Shown: positions 1 through 7,069, numbered from the stretch's first letter. The stretch: DNA of 7,975 nucleotides from an uncultured Mycoplasmatota bacterium (GCA_947643295.1 CANRVM010000052.1:1-7975), one strand, 5' to 3'. The notes: generated by a model from the sequence alone, not told the origin. Numbers and translations: made by a program.

Positions 1-546
1 TGGATGTGAATTTCTTATTTCTATTATTTTATTTTCATCTATACCATATCGAATATCTTCTGCCTTATCTGTAAATTCAATACCATCTAAATGATCAAGC
101 TCATGACAACAGACAATTGCTTCAAATCCTTCTACTACTTTATGACCATAATTACCATTAATATCTTGATAATCAAATTCGACATGATATGGTCTTGCCA
201 CTTTTCCAATCACATCTCCGACACTGATGCATGCTTCATAAAAATATTGTAAGCCTCTTACCTTTGTAATTACTGGATTAAAATAAGGAGTACTAGAATA
301 TTCTATTTCCAAATTATTTAACTCTTCCACATTTTTAACTCTTCTTTCTTGGGTTGTAATAATCAAAATAAATCTTTTGTTAATACCAAATTGGGGAGCA
401 GCTGAAGCAAAAGCATGTTGTCGAATACACTCCTCCTTCATACATTCAATTATCTCTTTATAATAATCCATATTAGTGAAGTCGTCTACTTCTTCACATT
501 TTTCTTTTAAACGCTTATCATTTTTATCTAACAATTTAATTTGCAT
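1..546 (-). CDS. def: Peptide deformylase family protein, partial (C-terminus beyond left edge)
   Basis: The 182 visible codons encode a peptide deformylase, the metalloenzyme that removes the formyl group from the initiator methionine of new proteins in the cytoplasm. All three family motifs are recognisable. Motif I (GxGxAAxQ) appears as AFASAAPQ at residues 45-52, motif II (EGCLS) as EACIS at 104-108, and motif III (QHExDH) as CHELDH at 147-152. The predicted metal ligands Cys106, His148 and His152 and the catalytic Glu149 are present. Both motif I glycines are alanine, the motif II glycine is alanine, and the motif III glutamine is cysteine, so this is a divergent member. The ATG start follows an AGAGGTG ribosome binding site at 557-563. 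The gene lies 23 bases after the glycosidase gene, so the two are probably cotranscribed. It has no stop codon in the window and continues past position 1. The family call is firm; full activity is less certain. Confidence 0.88.
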   Translation of the reverse strand, partial: MQIKLLDKNDKRLKEKCEEVDDFTNMDYYKEIIECMKEECIRQHAFASAAPQFGINKRFILIITTQERRVKNVEELNNLEIEYSSTPYFNPVITKVRGLQYFYEACISVGDVIGKVARPYHVEFDYQDINGNYGHKVVEGFEAIVCCHELDHLDGIEFTDKAEDIRYGIDENKIIEIRNSHP

Positions 547-569
547 ACTTATTTTTCACCTCTTATTTT

Positions 570-1748
570 CTATTTTAAAAGTCCTTTTTCATACTTCCAT
601 GAAAGGATACGAATTACATGTTTATCTAACTCTTCTTCTGTTATTTCTCCTCTATCAATTCCTCCTTTTATCTCCCCTATACTTTCTAAATAATTCGTAG
701 TAATGAGTAAATCATTCCCTGCCTTTAGAGATTTTAAGGATTTATCTGGAATATCTTTCACTGCTCCCATTACCAAATCATCCACAATAACAACTCCAGT
801 AAAACCTAATTCCTCTCGTAATAATTGATTAATGGAACTAGATAAAGAAGCAGGATTTTCACTATCGATTGCGGTAACAATATTATGACTGACTAAAATA
901 GCTTCTGCTCCACTTTTGATTCCTTCTATAAATGGTTTTAAATCCACTTCATGTAAAGATTCTAAACTTCTATTATCAAAAGAGGAATTACTATGAGTAT
1001 CTACATTATTACCATATCCAGGAAAATGTTTTAGTGTATAGGATACCCCTGTATTTTTACTAGCCTCTATTACTGTCTTAGCAAATTCTGAAGTAATCTG
1101 TGCATTTTGTCCAAGAGATCTTTTATACATATAATCACTAGAATTTGTTGAAACATCCACAACTGGTGCTAAATTAAGATTCAGTCCCAAACTATTTAGC
1201 AAACTACTTTTTTCAATGGTATCTTCCCTAATTTTATCGAAACCTCCTTGTCGATATAATTCTTGAGAAGATAAAAATTTTGAACCTCTTAAATTGAGAT
1301 TACTACTAACTCTGACAACAACCCCACCTTCTTCATCCAGTGCTGTTAAGATAGGAATTTTAGCTACTTCTTGTACCATATTTGTCATACTGATAACTTC
1401 ATCCTTTGTTTTACCTTTAAAATCTTTGGCAAAAAACAAATATCCGCCAAATTGGTACTGTTCTAAGATTTCTTTTTGATTTTCGTCTGGATATCTTACT
1501 AATAATAGTTGAGCTATTTTTTCCTCTACCATCATTTGTTTCACAATTTCATAAGCCTCTTTATAATGAGATTTAAAAATTCCATTATCAAGTTCATATT
1601 TTACTCTTTCATTTATCTTATCATTTACTTTGTGTTTTTTCTCTATGGGCGTCTCACTTTTCTTTTCTGTTCCATTAAAAAAGTAACCATATCCTAGACC
1701 AACTAGCAAACCGACTACAACAACTCCCACTACCATTTTCTTTTTCAT
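570..1748 (-). CDS. Family 3 glycoside hydrolase, NagZ-like beta-N-acetylhexosaminidase, membrane-anchored or exported
   Basis: This 392-residue protein is a glycoside hydrolase family 3 enzyme of the NagZ group, which releases N-acetylglucosamine from peptidoglycan fragments. Residues 1-4 are basic and 5-24 form one hydrophobic segment, with no lipobox cysteine, so it is likely a signal anchor or signal peptide placing the enzyme outside the membrane. A short charged linker (about 28-50) precedes the barrel. Visible family motifs are DEEGG at 138-142, LAPVVDV at 193-199, KHFPGYG at 240-246, the Asp250-x-His252 acid/base dyad typical of NagZ, and VDDL at 322-325, where Asp323 is the expected nucleophile. 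The protein ends soon after the barrel, so it is a single-domain type. GGAG at 1755-1758 supports the ATG start. It sits between the DedA gene (34 bases upstream) and the deformylase gene, all in one direction. A different hexosaminide substrate cannot be excluded. Confidence 0.9.
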   Translation of the reverse strand: MKKKMVVGVVVVGLLVGLGYGYFFNGTEKKSETPIEKKHKVNDKINERVKYELDNGIFKSHYKEAYEIVKQMMVEEKIAQLLLVRYPDENQKEILEQYQFGGYLFFAKDFKGKTKDEVISMTNMVQEVAKIPILTALDEEGGVVVRVSSNLNLRGSKFLSSQELYRQGGFDKIREDTIEKSSLLNSLGLNLNLAPVVDVSTNSSDYMYKRSLGQNAQITSEFAKTVIEASKNTGVSYTLKHFPGYGNNVDTHSNSSFDNRSLESLHEVDLKPFIEGIKSGAEAILVSHNIVTAIDSENPASLSSSINQLLREELGFTGVVIVDDLVMGAVKDIPDKSLKSLKAGNDLLITTNYLESIGEIKGGIDRGEITEEELDKHVIRILSWKYEKGLLK

Positions 1749-1782
1749 ACGCTTCTCCTAAGATTCTTCTACTACTATTTTA

Positions 1783-2391
1783 TCACAGAGTTTTCCTTTT
1801 TTTTACTTTATTCGATATTTTTTTGTAAAAGAAACTAACGACAAGTACAACTAGTATTATTCGAATTGGAGTCTTTAATTTAGAAACGTATTGATTCATA
1901 ATTACCCAATTATTTCCTAAGGCATATCCAACATAGACAAATACAAAAGTCCAAGGAATCGAACCTATTAGTGTATAAATAATAAACTTGAGAAAGGAAA
2001 GTCTCATAATTCCAATAGGAAGAGAAATTAAAGTTCTAACAATAGGAAAATTTCTACCAATTAAAGCTGCCATTAATCCGTACTTGTTAAACCAAGAATT
2101 CGATTTTGTAATATCCTCTTCCTTCATAAAAAAATACTTTCCATACTTCTTAATAAAAGGAACGCCTCCAAAATATCCCATCAAATAAATGACAATGGCA
2201 CAAAAAACACTACCAAGTAATCCTATGAGAAAAGCTCCCCAAAAAGAAAATATTTTTTGACTTGCTAAAATCCCACCAGTTGCGAGTATTGCCTCACTTG
2301 GTATAACAATAATAACAGCTTCTAAAACCATTCCCAAAAACATACCTAAATATCCATATTGATGCATTAAATCAATGACAAAATCTCCCAT
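1783..2391 (-). CDS. DedA family integral membrane protein
   Basis: This 202-residue protein belongs to the DedA (SNARE-associated, VTT domain) family. Members include undecaprenyl-phosphate and phosphatidylethanolamine translocases in Bacillota, so a lipid-transport role in the cytoplasmic membrane is likely, but the substrate cannot be read from the sequence. Hydrophobic stretches lie at about 13-43, 48-77, 106-128, 131-158 and 176-188. Family marks include Pro31-Ser-Glu33 in the first re-entrant region, Gly112-Arg113 followed by Arg119 in the GRxxPxxRT-like motif, Arg130, and the GSIPW segment at 143-147. The C-terminus is strongly basic (KKISNKVKKRK), as expected for a cytoplasmic tail. 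An AGGTGG site lies only four bases before the ATG, which is a slightly short spacing. It is first in a likely operon with the NagZ-like gene. It ends with TGA, which argues against the Mycoplasma code. Confidence 0.9.
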   Translation of the reverse strand: MGDFVIDLMHQYGYLGMFLGMVLEAVIIVIPSEAILATGGILASQKIFSFWGAFLIGLLGSVFCAIVIYLMGYFGGVPFIKKYGKYFFMKEEDITKSNSWFNKYGLMAALIGRNFPIVRTLISLPIGIMRLSFLKFIIYTLIGSIPWTFVFVYVGYALGNNWVIMNQYVSKLKTPIRIILVVLVVSFFYKKISNKVKKRKTL

Positions 2392-2406
2392 TTAACCACC
2401 TATTTA

Positions 2407-2444
2407 ATCATATGATAAAACATTTTATTTAGCATTGATTTCAA
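2407..2444 (-). promoter_or_regulatory. Possible promoter for the DedA-glycosidase-deformylase genes
   Basis: On the minus strand TTGAAA (2439-2444) is followed by an 18-base gap and TTTTAT (2415-2420). A closer TATGAT (2407-2412) is an alternative -10 without a good -35. One of these could drive the DedA block, but neither pairing is close to consensus. Confidence 0.33.
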
Positions 2445-2494
2445 AAGAATATTTCTAGTTTTCCAAAAAAAGAACCCCTCTATCGATGGAAGAT

Positions 2495-3118
2495 CTACGC
2501 TTTTTTTTGTAATTCTTTATACTCTTCTATTTTATTTACGCATTCTTCTACTTGCTGCATTAATTCTTTTTCGGTATTGATAGTAAAAAATATTTTTTCT
2601 TCAGGAAATGGATTGTTTCGTAATTTCTCTAAATAACTATCGTAGTCTTTTTTCGTCGCCCTAGAAAAATTATTTTTGTCGATTTCAAACTGAGTTTCCC
2701 GATAGTCGATTCGTCTTAAAATTTCTTGTTCACTACACTCTAATTTAATAAAGAAGCAAGGAGCATGAAAATGACCAAAATTTTCTTCGACCGATTGATA
2801 AGCCGTTAAACAATTGGCATCAATAATCATACTAGTATGATTTTCTAACATATATCTACTTCTATCATAAGCAATCTTTTCTACTAATGGTTGATTAGCA
2901 CTGGAATCGATACCCAAATCATCTAACATTCTTCTAATCTTATCATTTGCAGTAACATATAAATTTAATTTCTTAGAAAGAAGATTTGCTACTGTACTCT
3001 TTCCTACTCCTGGTGGTCCAATAAAAGTAATTCCATATAAAAAATCGTCTTTTACGATAGGAGTATCATCTATCATCTTACGATATAGATATTCGTAATT
3101 TATATTTTCATTATTCAT
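2495..3118 (-). CDS. P-loop ATP-binding protein, AAA_33/shikimate-kinase-like
   Basis: This 207-residue protein has a clear Walker A motif, GPPGVGKST, at residues 34-42, preceded by a hydrophobic strand. Asp59 in TANDKIRRML lies where substrate-binding acidic residues occur in shikimate-kinase and polynucleotide-kinase-like folds. IIDAN at 97-101 looks like the Walker B-like strand, and LRRIDYR at 133-139 resembles the arginine-bearing lid. The overall pattern fits small P-loop kinases annotated as AAA_33 or nucleoside/nucleotide kinase-like. The phosphorylated substrate cannot be assigned. About 30 residues precede the P-loop, and the C-terminus is charged and probably helical. AAGGAGT at 3125-3131 precedes the ATG with a six-base gap. 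It is the last of three genes that all encode phosphotransfer-fold proteins. A zeta-toxin-like role is possible in principle, but no antitoxin partner is visible. Confidence 0.75.
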   Translation of the reverse strand: MNNENINYEYLYRKMIDDTPIVKDDFLYGITFIGPPGVGKSTVANLLSKKLNLYVTANDKIRRMLDDLGIDSSANQPLVEKIAYDRSRYMLENHTSMIIDANCLTAYQSVEENFGHFHAPCFFIKLECSEQEILRRIDYRETQFEIDKNNFSRATKKDYDSYLEKLRNNPFPEEKIFFTINTEKELMQQVEECVNKIEEYKELQKKA

Positions 3119-3144
3119 AAAGATACTCCTTCCAAATATTTTTC

Positions 3145-3639
3145 CTACTTATTTAAATCATGAATAAATTCTAAAGCTTTCATATCTAACTCTTTTAAAG
3201 TGGTATTTTCAATTACATAATCATAAGAATAACAATCTACATTTGCATCTGAATTATTTGTTTCAATATTTGCTAACCCCACTCTTTTTATTAATAGAGT
3301 TTTTGCTTGATAAAAATCTACCACCCTTTGAATTTCTTCTGGTTCGCGGATATGAATAAATAAGATGTTAGCATCAGAATGATGAAATTTACTCACCTCT
3401 TCTTTTATACTTTGAAAAGCCATATCATTATAATCTGTTGTCAGCTTTTTCAAATCACTTAAAAATTTACGATCTTTTTCTTCTTTTTTTCCTGTCCATC
3501 CAATCATGGTAGCAATCTCTTTTACTTTATCAATAGATGAAAAATTCTTTACTTTCCCATATTTTTGACAAAATTCTACAAAAGTATCCTTTCCACTTCC
3601 ACCTGTACCATTAATAACTACAATTTGTTTTTTTATCAT
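3145..3639 (-). CDS. P-loop (deoxy)nucleoside monophosphate kinase-like protein
   Basis: The protein starts with a hydrophobic strand and the Walker A motif NGTGGSGKDTF, about ten residues after the chosen start. The GSGKDT form followed by a long charged helical region is typical of adenylate-kinase-like and phage-type dNMP kinases. IHIREPEEI in the second half resembles the segment that carries a lid arginine. The substrate is unknown. I chose the ATG at 3637-3639 (164 residues) because GAAAGGG lies nine bases upstream. The longest frame would begin at a TTG at 3664-3666 (173 residues) with no good binding site before it, and an ATG at 3646-3648 abuts the binding site. The gene lies between the fused kinase gene upstream and the second P-loop gene 26 bases downstream, so all three are probably one transcript. 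A general annotation of P-loop kinase is safe; the nucleotide kinase assignment is moderate. Confidence 0.78.
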   Translation of the reverse strand: MIKKQIVVINGTGGSGKDTFVEFCQKYGKVKNFSSIDKVKEIATMIGWTGKKEEKDRKFLSDLKKLTTDYNDMAFQSIKEEVSKFHHSDANILFIHIREPEEIQRVVDFYQAKTLLIKRVGLANIETNNSDANVDCYSYDYVIENTTLKELDMKALEFIHDLNK

Positions 3640-3648
3640 AAGCTTCAT

Positions 3649-3655
3649 CCCTTTC
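3649..3655 (-). promoter_or_regulatory. Ribosome binding site that decides the start of the NMP-kinase-like gene
   Basis: GAAAGGG on the minus strand, nine bases before the ATG at 3637-3639, favours that start over the upstream TTG at 3664-3666 that opens the longest frame. Confidence 0.6.
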
Positions 3656-3681
3656 ATTTTATTCAATACATAAGCCTAAAC

Positions 3682-5148
3682 TTATTCTTTTTTAATTATT
3701 TTTTGCATACTTTTAACTGAGATAGTTTCAAATGTATTGACATATTGATTAAATTGTTGATAAGTTAATCCATTAGGAATATTTGGTATTTCTGTAAGTT
3801 CTCTAATATCATCTTCATCATGTCCATCTATTTCGGATTGAATTGCACTTTCAATAGAATCAAATTCATGAATTCCTCTTTTATTAGAATTAGCGTGTTC
3901 AAAATGATACCACTTATCTTGAAAATAAAATAATACAAAACAATGCATTCTAACATCTTGATCAAAATTTTCTTCTGTTTCATATCTTCTTAAACAATAT
4001 AACTTATTTTCTAAACCTATATTATCAAAAAATAACTTTATTAATTTTGCTTGTTCAATACAAGTTCCAAGACCAGTTCTAATAATTTCATCAATAGAAC
4101 TAATTTTATAATTTTCTCGAAATCCTTTTAGATTATTAAAATGCTTTTCTGAATCTCTATCAATCCATCCATATTCTATGTTTACATTCATATAATCCAT
4201 TAATTGCGAAGCATTCTTTAAATCTTTAAAATGTAATTCATCTTTTAGTGATACTACTTTAGAAGCTTTAATAACATCTGTTTTTAATTCCATATCTTCT
4301 GGATGATTTATTAGCTGTTTTAGAAAATATACCATATCATAAATAGAAAGTCTTTGCGAAAGAAAAGGAATATTTACTAACTCAGGATAATATTTCTCGA
4401 CGTACCATTTGATATTAGAATAATCACTAGAATCTATATATTGTTCCGTCTCTTCACTAGCAAATTTCCAAGGTTTTCTAACCATTCTAAAAAAGATACC
4501 TAGTTCAAAATCTTTTGGTGCATATATAGATCTTTCAAAATCAATTATTTTTATTTCTCCATTATGATAGAAGATATTGTCAAAGTGTAAATCATTATGT
4601 ACTAAAACGAAATCCTTACTTTTTAAATATTGTCCAAATTTAGAATAAGCATGATTAATAAGATGTTGTTCATTTTCATTAAAAATATGAAATTTTTTTG
4701 CTTTAGAATATAATAAGGAAAACTGTTCTTTAAAAGAAAGAAACCAATCATAACCTTGCCCAATATTCGAATGAAGTTGTTTCATTGCTAAACATATTTG
4801 TTTTATCAATTTTTCTCTTTCTTCTTCCGAAAATGTATGCCAAATTTGATATAGAGAAACCCCATTAAGTTTTTCAATTATTTCATAATAATATGGAATG
4901 TCTTCTTTATCAGTACTTGAATAGTATAATTGCGGAATAAATGAATTTTCTTTATTAGAACGATAAAAGTCTATTTCTTTTTGAAAGTTTTTCTCATTTT
5001 CCAGATTCGTACATATTTTAACAATAAAAGCATCATTGATACGATAAACTAGATTAGTAAAGCTGGTATTTATTTTATCAACACTTGGATTCTCTCCGAA
5101 TAATTTACGATTCTTACTTATAATCCTATGAATATTATCATCCTGCAT
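3682..5148 (-). CDS. Aminoglycoside phosphotransferase-fold kinase fused to a transglutaminase-like domain
   Basis: This 488-residue protein appears to have two domains. Residues about 1-290 form an APH/choline-kinase-type kinase: Lys44 in FIVKIC is the likely ATP-binding lysine, HNDLHFDN at 184-191 is the catalytic loop with Asp186 and Asn191, and IIDFE at 201-205 supplies the metal-binding Asp203. Residues about 310-440 resemble a transglutaminase/cysteine-protease-like domain: GTCIEQAKL gives a candidate nucleophile Cys363, MHCFVLF gives His402, and WYHFEHAN at 413-420 gives a possible third residue, Glu417. The small-molecule substrate is unknown, and the APH fold alone does not mean antibiotic resistance. 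AGGAG at 5156-5160 precedes the ATG, and an extended -10 promoter lies just upstream. It is first in a likely operon with two P-loop kinases. The kinase call is firm; the second domain rests on motif spacing. Confidence 0.8.
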   Translation of the reverse strand: MQDDNIHRIISKNRKLFGENPSVDKINTSFTNLVYRINDAFIVKICTNLENEKNFQKEIDFYRSNKENSFIPQLYYSSTDKEDIPYYYEIIEKLNGVSLYQIWHTFSEEEREKLIKQICLAMKQLHSNIGQGYDWFLSFKEQFSLLYSKAKKFHIFNENEQHLINHAYSKFGQYLKSKDFVLVHNDLHFDNIFYHNGEIKIIDFERSIYAPKDFELGIFFRMVRKPWKFASEETEQYIDSSDYSNIKWYVEKYYPELVNIPFLSQRLSIYDMVYFLKQLINHPEDMELKTDVIKASKVVSLKDELHFKDLKNASQLMDYMNVNIEYGWIDRDSEKHFNNLKGFRENYKISSIDEIIRTGLGTCIEQAKLIKLFFDNIGLENKLYCLRRYETEENFDQDVRMHCFVLFYFQDKWYHFEHANSNKRGIHEFDSIESAIQSEIDGHDEDDIRELTEIPNIPNGLTYQQFNQYVNTFETISVKSMQKIIKKE

Positions 5149-5169
5149 GGTAACGCTCCTTTCTCTTTC

Positions 5170-5197
5170 ATTTTAACATATTGAGTTGATTTTTCAA
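5170..5197 (-). promoter_or_regulatory. Sigma-A type promoter with extended -10 for the kinase operon
   Basis: On the minus strand TTGAAA (5192-5197) is followed by a 16-base spacer and TAAAAT (5170-5175), with TGT directly before the -10 box giving an extended -10. The predicted start near 5163 leaves a leader of only about 15 bases before the ATG at 5148, just enough to hold the AGGAG site. Confidence 0.62.
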
Positions 5198-5235
5198 TCC
5201 TATTTTTAATTTTTCCAATTATCAAGTTACCTACC

Positions 5236-5302
5236 ATTTTAAGTTTTTAAAATACCCCCTTTAGAATAGAGAACACAATAACCTAAAACTACCTAGTTCT
5301 CT
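5236..5302. repeat. Two small inverted repeats between the divergent promoters
   Basis: ATTTTAA (5236-5242) and TTAAAAT (5247-5253) form a perfect seven-base hairpin made only of A and T. AGAGAAC (5268-5274) and GTTCTCT (5296-5302) form a second seven-base inverted repeat with a 21-base gap. Both lie between the two divergent promoters and could be operator sites, but AT-rich repeats of this size can arise by chance. Confidence 0.3.
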
Positions 5303-5326
5303 TATCACTAAATTATTTTATCAACA

Positions 5327-5355
5327 TTGAAATGATTATTCATTTGTGTTACGAT
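5327..5355 (+). promoter_or_regulatory. Sigma-A type promoter with extended -10 for the orphan gene at 5385
   Basis: TTGAAA (5327-5332), a 17-base spacer and TACGAT (5350-5355) preceded by TGT make an extended -10 promoter. The predicted start is near 5362, followed by GAAAGGAG (5371-5378) and the ATG at 5385. Confidence 0.65.
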
Positions 5356-5384
5356 AAACCTGTAATAAAAGAAAGGAGATTTTC

Positions 5385-6083
5385 ATGAAAACTAAAAAAT
5401 ATAAAGTAAATAGAGATAATATTTATGTAGGAGAAGTAGTAAGAACAGATACTATTTATCGTTGGAACGAGGAATATGAATTCTTTCGCACTAAACCAGG
5501 GCAATTGAATACAGGAAGTTATTTCCCTTACAGAAGTATGTTGTTTGTGCCAAATGAAGAAAACTTATCTAATGATTTATTATATCGAAGCCCTAACTAC
5601 CCTATTCTTAATATTACAGAGGATAATATCTGTCTAAACTTTGAAAAAGGAAACATAGTAGTAAAAGAGTCTTGTAACCTATCCGAATTATTAAGATATT
5701 ATGGATTTGATCAATATTTAACCTTTGAAGACATCATCATGATAAGAAAAACTTTCTTTACAGGAAATTTTGCTAAGGACCATTGTCACTTATTTGGTTG
5801 GAAAGAAACTATGGCAGAAAGTGTCACTTTCTATACAAATGGCAATATTGTTACTGATTCAAAAGAATTAGAAAAGCTTCGAAGAAAATTTAGAAAAGAA
5901 CAACAGTCTGGGCATAGGATGTTTGTAGGAACTTCTGAAAACATTTTACCTAGAGAATATTGGGATATCTTAGATGCTAGAGGAGACAATTCCTTAATGG
6001 ATGCCATTGAATGGAATCAAAGGATGAATGCTTTTAAACCTCATAGACAAGAAGGCCCCATAAAAAAATTATCAAGATTTTAA
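5385..6083 (+). CDS. Hypothetical protein of unknown family
   Basis: I do not recognise this 232-residue protein. It is soluble in appearance, with no signal peptide or membrane segment. The first half is rich in aromatic residues and short strand-like stretches (for example IYVGEVVRTDTIYRW near 13-27 and SYFPYRSMLFV near 45-55). A cluster KDHCHLFGWKE at 131-141 holds Asp132, His133, Cys134 and His135, which could bind a metal or act catalytically, but no known motif fits. Residues about 160-175 are strongly basic and helical (ELEKLRRKFRKE), and the C-terminus is also basic. GAAAGGAG at 5371-5378 supports the ATG. It stands alone: a divergent promoter region lies before it and a strong intrinsic terminator right after it, so it is probably monocistronic. 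Codon use is closer to typical here than in the two genes to its right. A real gene is near certain; its function is open. Confidence 0.85.
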   Translation: MKTKKYKVNRDNIYVGEVVRTDTIYRWNEEYEFFRTKPGQLNTGSYFPYRSMLFVPNEENLSNDLLYRSPNYPILNITEDNICLNFEKGNIVVKESCNLSELLRYYGFDQYLTFEDIIMIRKTFFTGNFAKDHCHLFGWKETMAESVTFYTNGNIVTDSKELEKLRRKFRKEQQSGHRMFVGTSENILPREYWDILDARGDNSLMDAIEWNQRMNAFKPHRQEGPIKKLSRF

Positions 6084-6084
6084 T

Positions 6085-6125
6085 AGATGATAAGGAACTC
6101 ATGAAACTTCCCTATCATCTTTTTC
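6085..6125 (+). terminator. Rho-independent terminator of the orphan gene
   Basis: AGATGATA (6085-6092) pairs with TATCATCT (6113-6120), and GGAA (6094-6097) continues the stem with TTCC (6108-6111) across one A-C mismatch. The ten-base loop is 6098-6107. The stem is followed by a T-rich tract (6120-6124). It starts two bases after the stop codon of the gene at 5385-6083. Confidence 0.85.
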
Positions 6126-6137
6126 TATTATAAAAAA

Positions 6138-6185
6138 TAACTAACTACATAATAACTATGTTTAAACCGTAATATTAGTTAGTTA
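6138..6185. repeat. Ten-base inverted repeat with a nested hairpin
   Basis: TAACTAACTA (6138-6147) and TAGTTAGTTA (6176-6185) are perfect inverted copies. Between them ACATA (about 6147-6151) and TATGT (about 6157-6161) form a smaller hairpin with a five-base loop. The element sits between the terminator of the orphan gene and the -10 box of the next gene, so it may be an operator or an RNA structure. It is not followed by a T-tract and is not a simple terminator. Confidence 0.5.
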
Positions 6186-6235
6186 AATAAAATAAATAAA
6201 AGATCATTTTATAAGTAAAACATAGAAACATTTAC

Positions 6236-6241
6236 TATAAT
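6236..6241 (+). promoter_or_regulatory. Possible -10 box for the nuclease-like gene at 6260
   Basis: A perfect TATAAT lies 18 bases before the ATG, but no good -35 box is found 16-18 bases upstream. The implied start near 6248 would leave a leader of only about 12 bases that begins at the AGAAGGTG ribosome binding site (6248-6254 region). Activity would need an activator or another promoter. Confidence 0.4.
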
Positions 6242-6259
6242 ATTTAAGAAGGTGATAAT

Positions 6260-7033
6260 ATGCCATTTAATAAAATGATTAGCGGATACCAAAATGAAGA
6301 AGAATTTGCACAATATTTAAATGGAAAAAAATTCGGAAGAGTTCATCCCATATTTCAAGATTTACTATATAAACTTTATAAAAATATAGATTTCAATGAT
6401 ACTATTATATGTTGGGTAAACAAATCGAAAAGAAAGGCTGATATTTACATAAAAGCAAATCATCTTGTTAGAGGAATAAGCATTAAAAAAGGAGTAAAAA
6501 ACTCCGTGCATGTTGAAAATATAGAAATATTTATTGAATTTTTAAAGAAATTGGGAATTAGTAATAGCATAATTAATATGTATTTAAATTATCATTATGC
6601 AGATGGAACAATTAATGGTACAGGCAAGATTAGACTATCAAGTAGTGAATATAGAAATAAATATCAAAATGAGGTGAATATAATAAATCAAGAATTTAAT
6701 AAAGATAAATACATAGATAAATTTATTAATAGATTTATTTTACAAGGTAATAAATCAGAATATGAAGTAGATGCTATTATATATGGCGTAGTAAATGATT
6801 TTATTTGGATTACAAACGAAGAAATAAAATATATCATAAGAAAACATTTATTAGATAACTGGTCATCTTTACATATTAGTTGTTTATCATTACAACCCAT
6901 GTCTAGAAATTTAAATTATAATAGTAAATATGAATTTTGCAGACATCATATTCAGATAAAATGGTACAACTTATCTGATCAAATTATAGAAGTAATGGCT
7001 ACTTATAGAAATGCTAAAACCGATGTATTTTAA
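6260..7033 (+). CDS. Hypothetical protein with PD-(D/E)XK-like nuclease signature
   Basis: This 257-residue protein looks like a member of a conserved hypothetical family with a restriction-endonuclease-like core. The segment KADIYIKAN near 59-67, with Asp61, is followed after about a dozen residues by RGISIKKG at 71-78. The order Asp, then Ser-x-Lys on a strand (Ser74, Lys76), fits a variant PD-(D/E)XK active site, with Glu residues at 13-15 as possible first ligands. KNSVHVE at 80-86, YHYADGT at 111-117 and QIKWYNL at 232-238 look like conserved blocks, with no known name. There is no signal peptide or membrane segment. AAGGTG at 6249-6254 supports the ATG. By hand count about half of its isoleucines use ATA (16 of 34), against 3 of 14 in the gene to the left, which suggests separate ancestry. 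It precedes a YhcG-like nuclease gene, so a defence or mobile-DNA role is plausible but unproven. Confidence 0.72.
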   Translation: MPFNKMISGYQNEEEFAQYLNGKKFGRVHPIFQDLLYKLYKNIDFNDTIICWVNKSKRKADIYIKANHLVRGISIKKGVKNSVHVENIEIFIEFLKKLGISNSIINMYLNYHYADGTINGTGKIRLSSSEYRNKYQNEVNIINQEFNKDKYIDKFINRFILQGNKSEYEVDAIIYGVVNDFIWITNEEIKYIIRKHLLDNWSSLHISCLSLQPMSRNLNYNSKYEFCRHHIQIKWYNLSDQIIEVMATYRNAKTDVF

Positions 7034-7069
7034 TTTACGGATTGATTATAGAGTCTTCCAAAACTAACT

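Noticed and set aside
476..700. A plus-strand open frame of 74 codons.
   Set aside because: It lies opposite the deformylase and glycosidase genes and has no ribosome binding site of its own; the minus-strand products are clear families.
2461..2494. A minus-strand T-run after a GGGGTTC stretch just downstream of the P-loop kinase stop, as a possible terminator.
   Set aside because: I could not draw a stem without several mismatches or wobbles before the T-run, so it is not supported as an intrinsic terminator.
3682..5148. An antibiotic resistance gene, from the aminoglycoside phosphotransferase motif.
   Set aside because: The APH fold is shared by many metabolic kinases, and the fused C-terminal domain and chromosomal setting do not point to resistance.
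6688..6900. A minus-strand open frame of 70 codons inside the nuclease-like gene.
   Set aside because: It is a shadow of the plus-strand gene, with no promoter or binding site.
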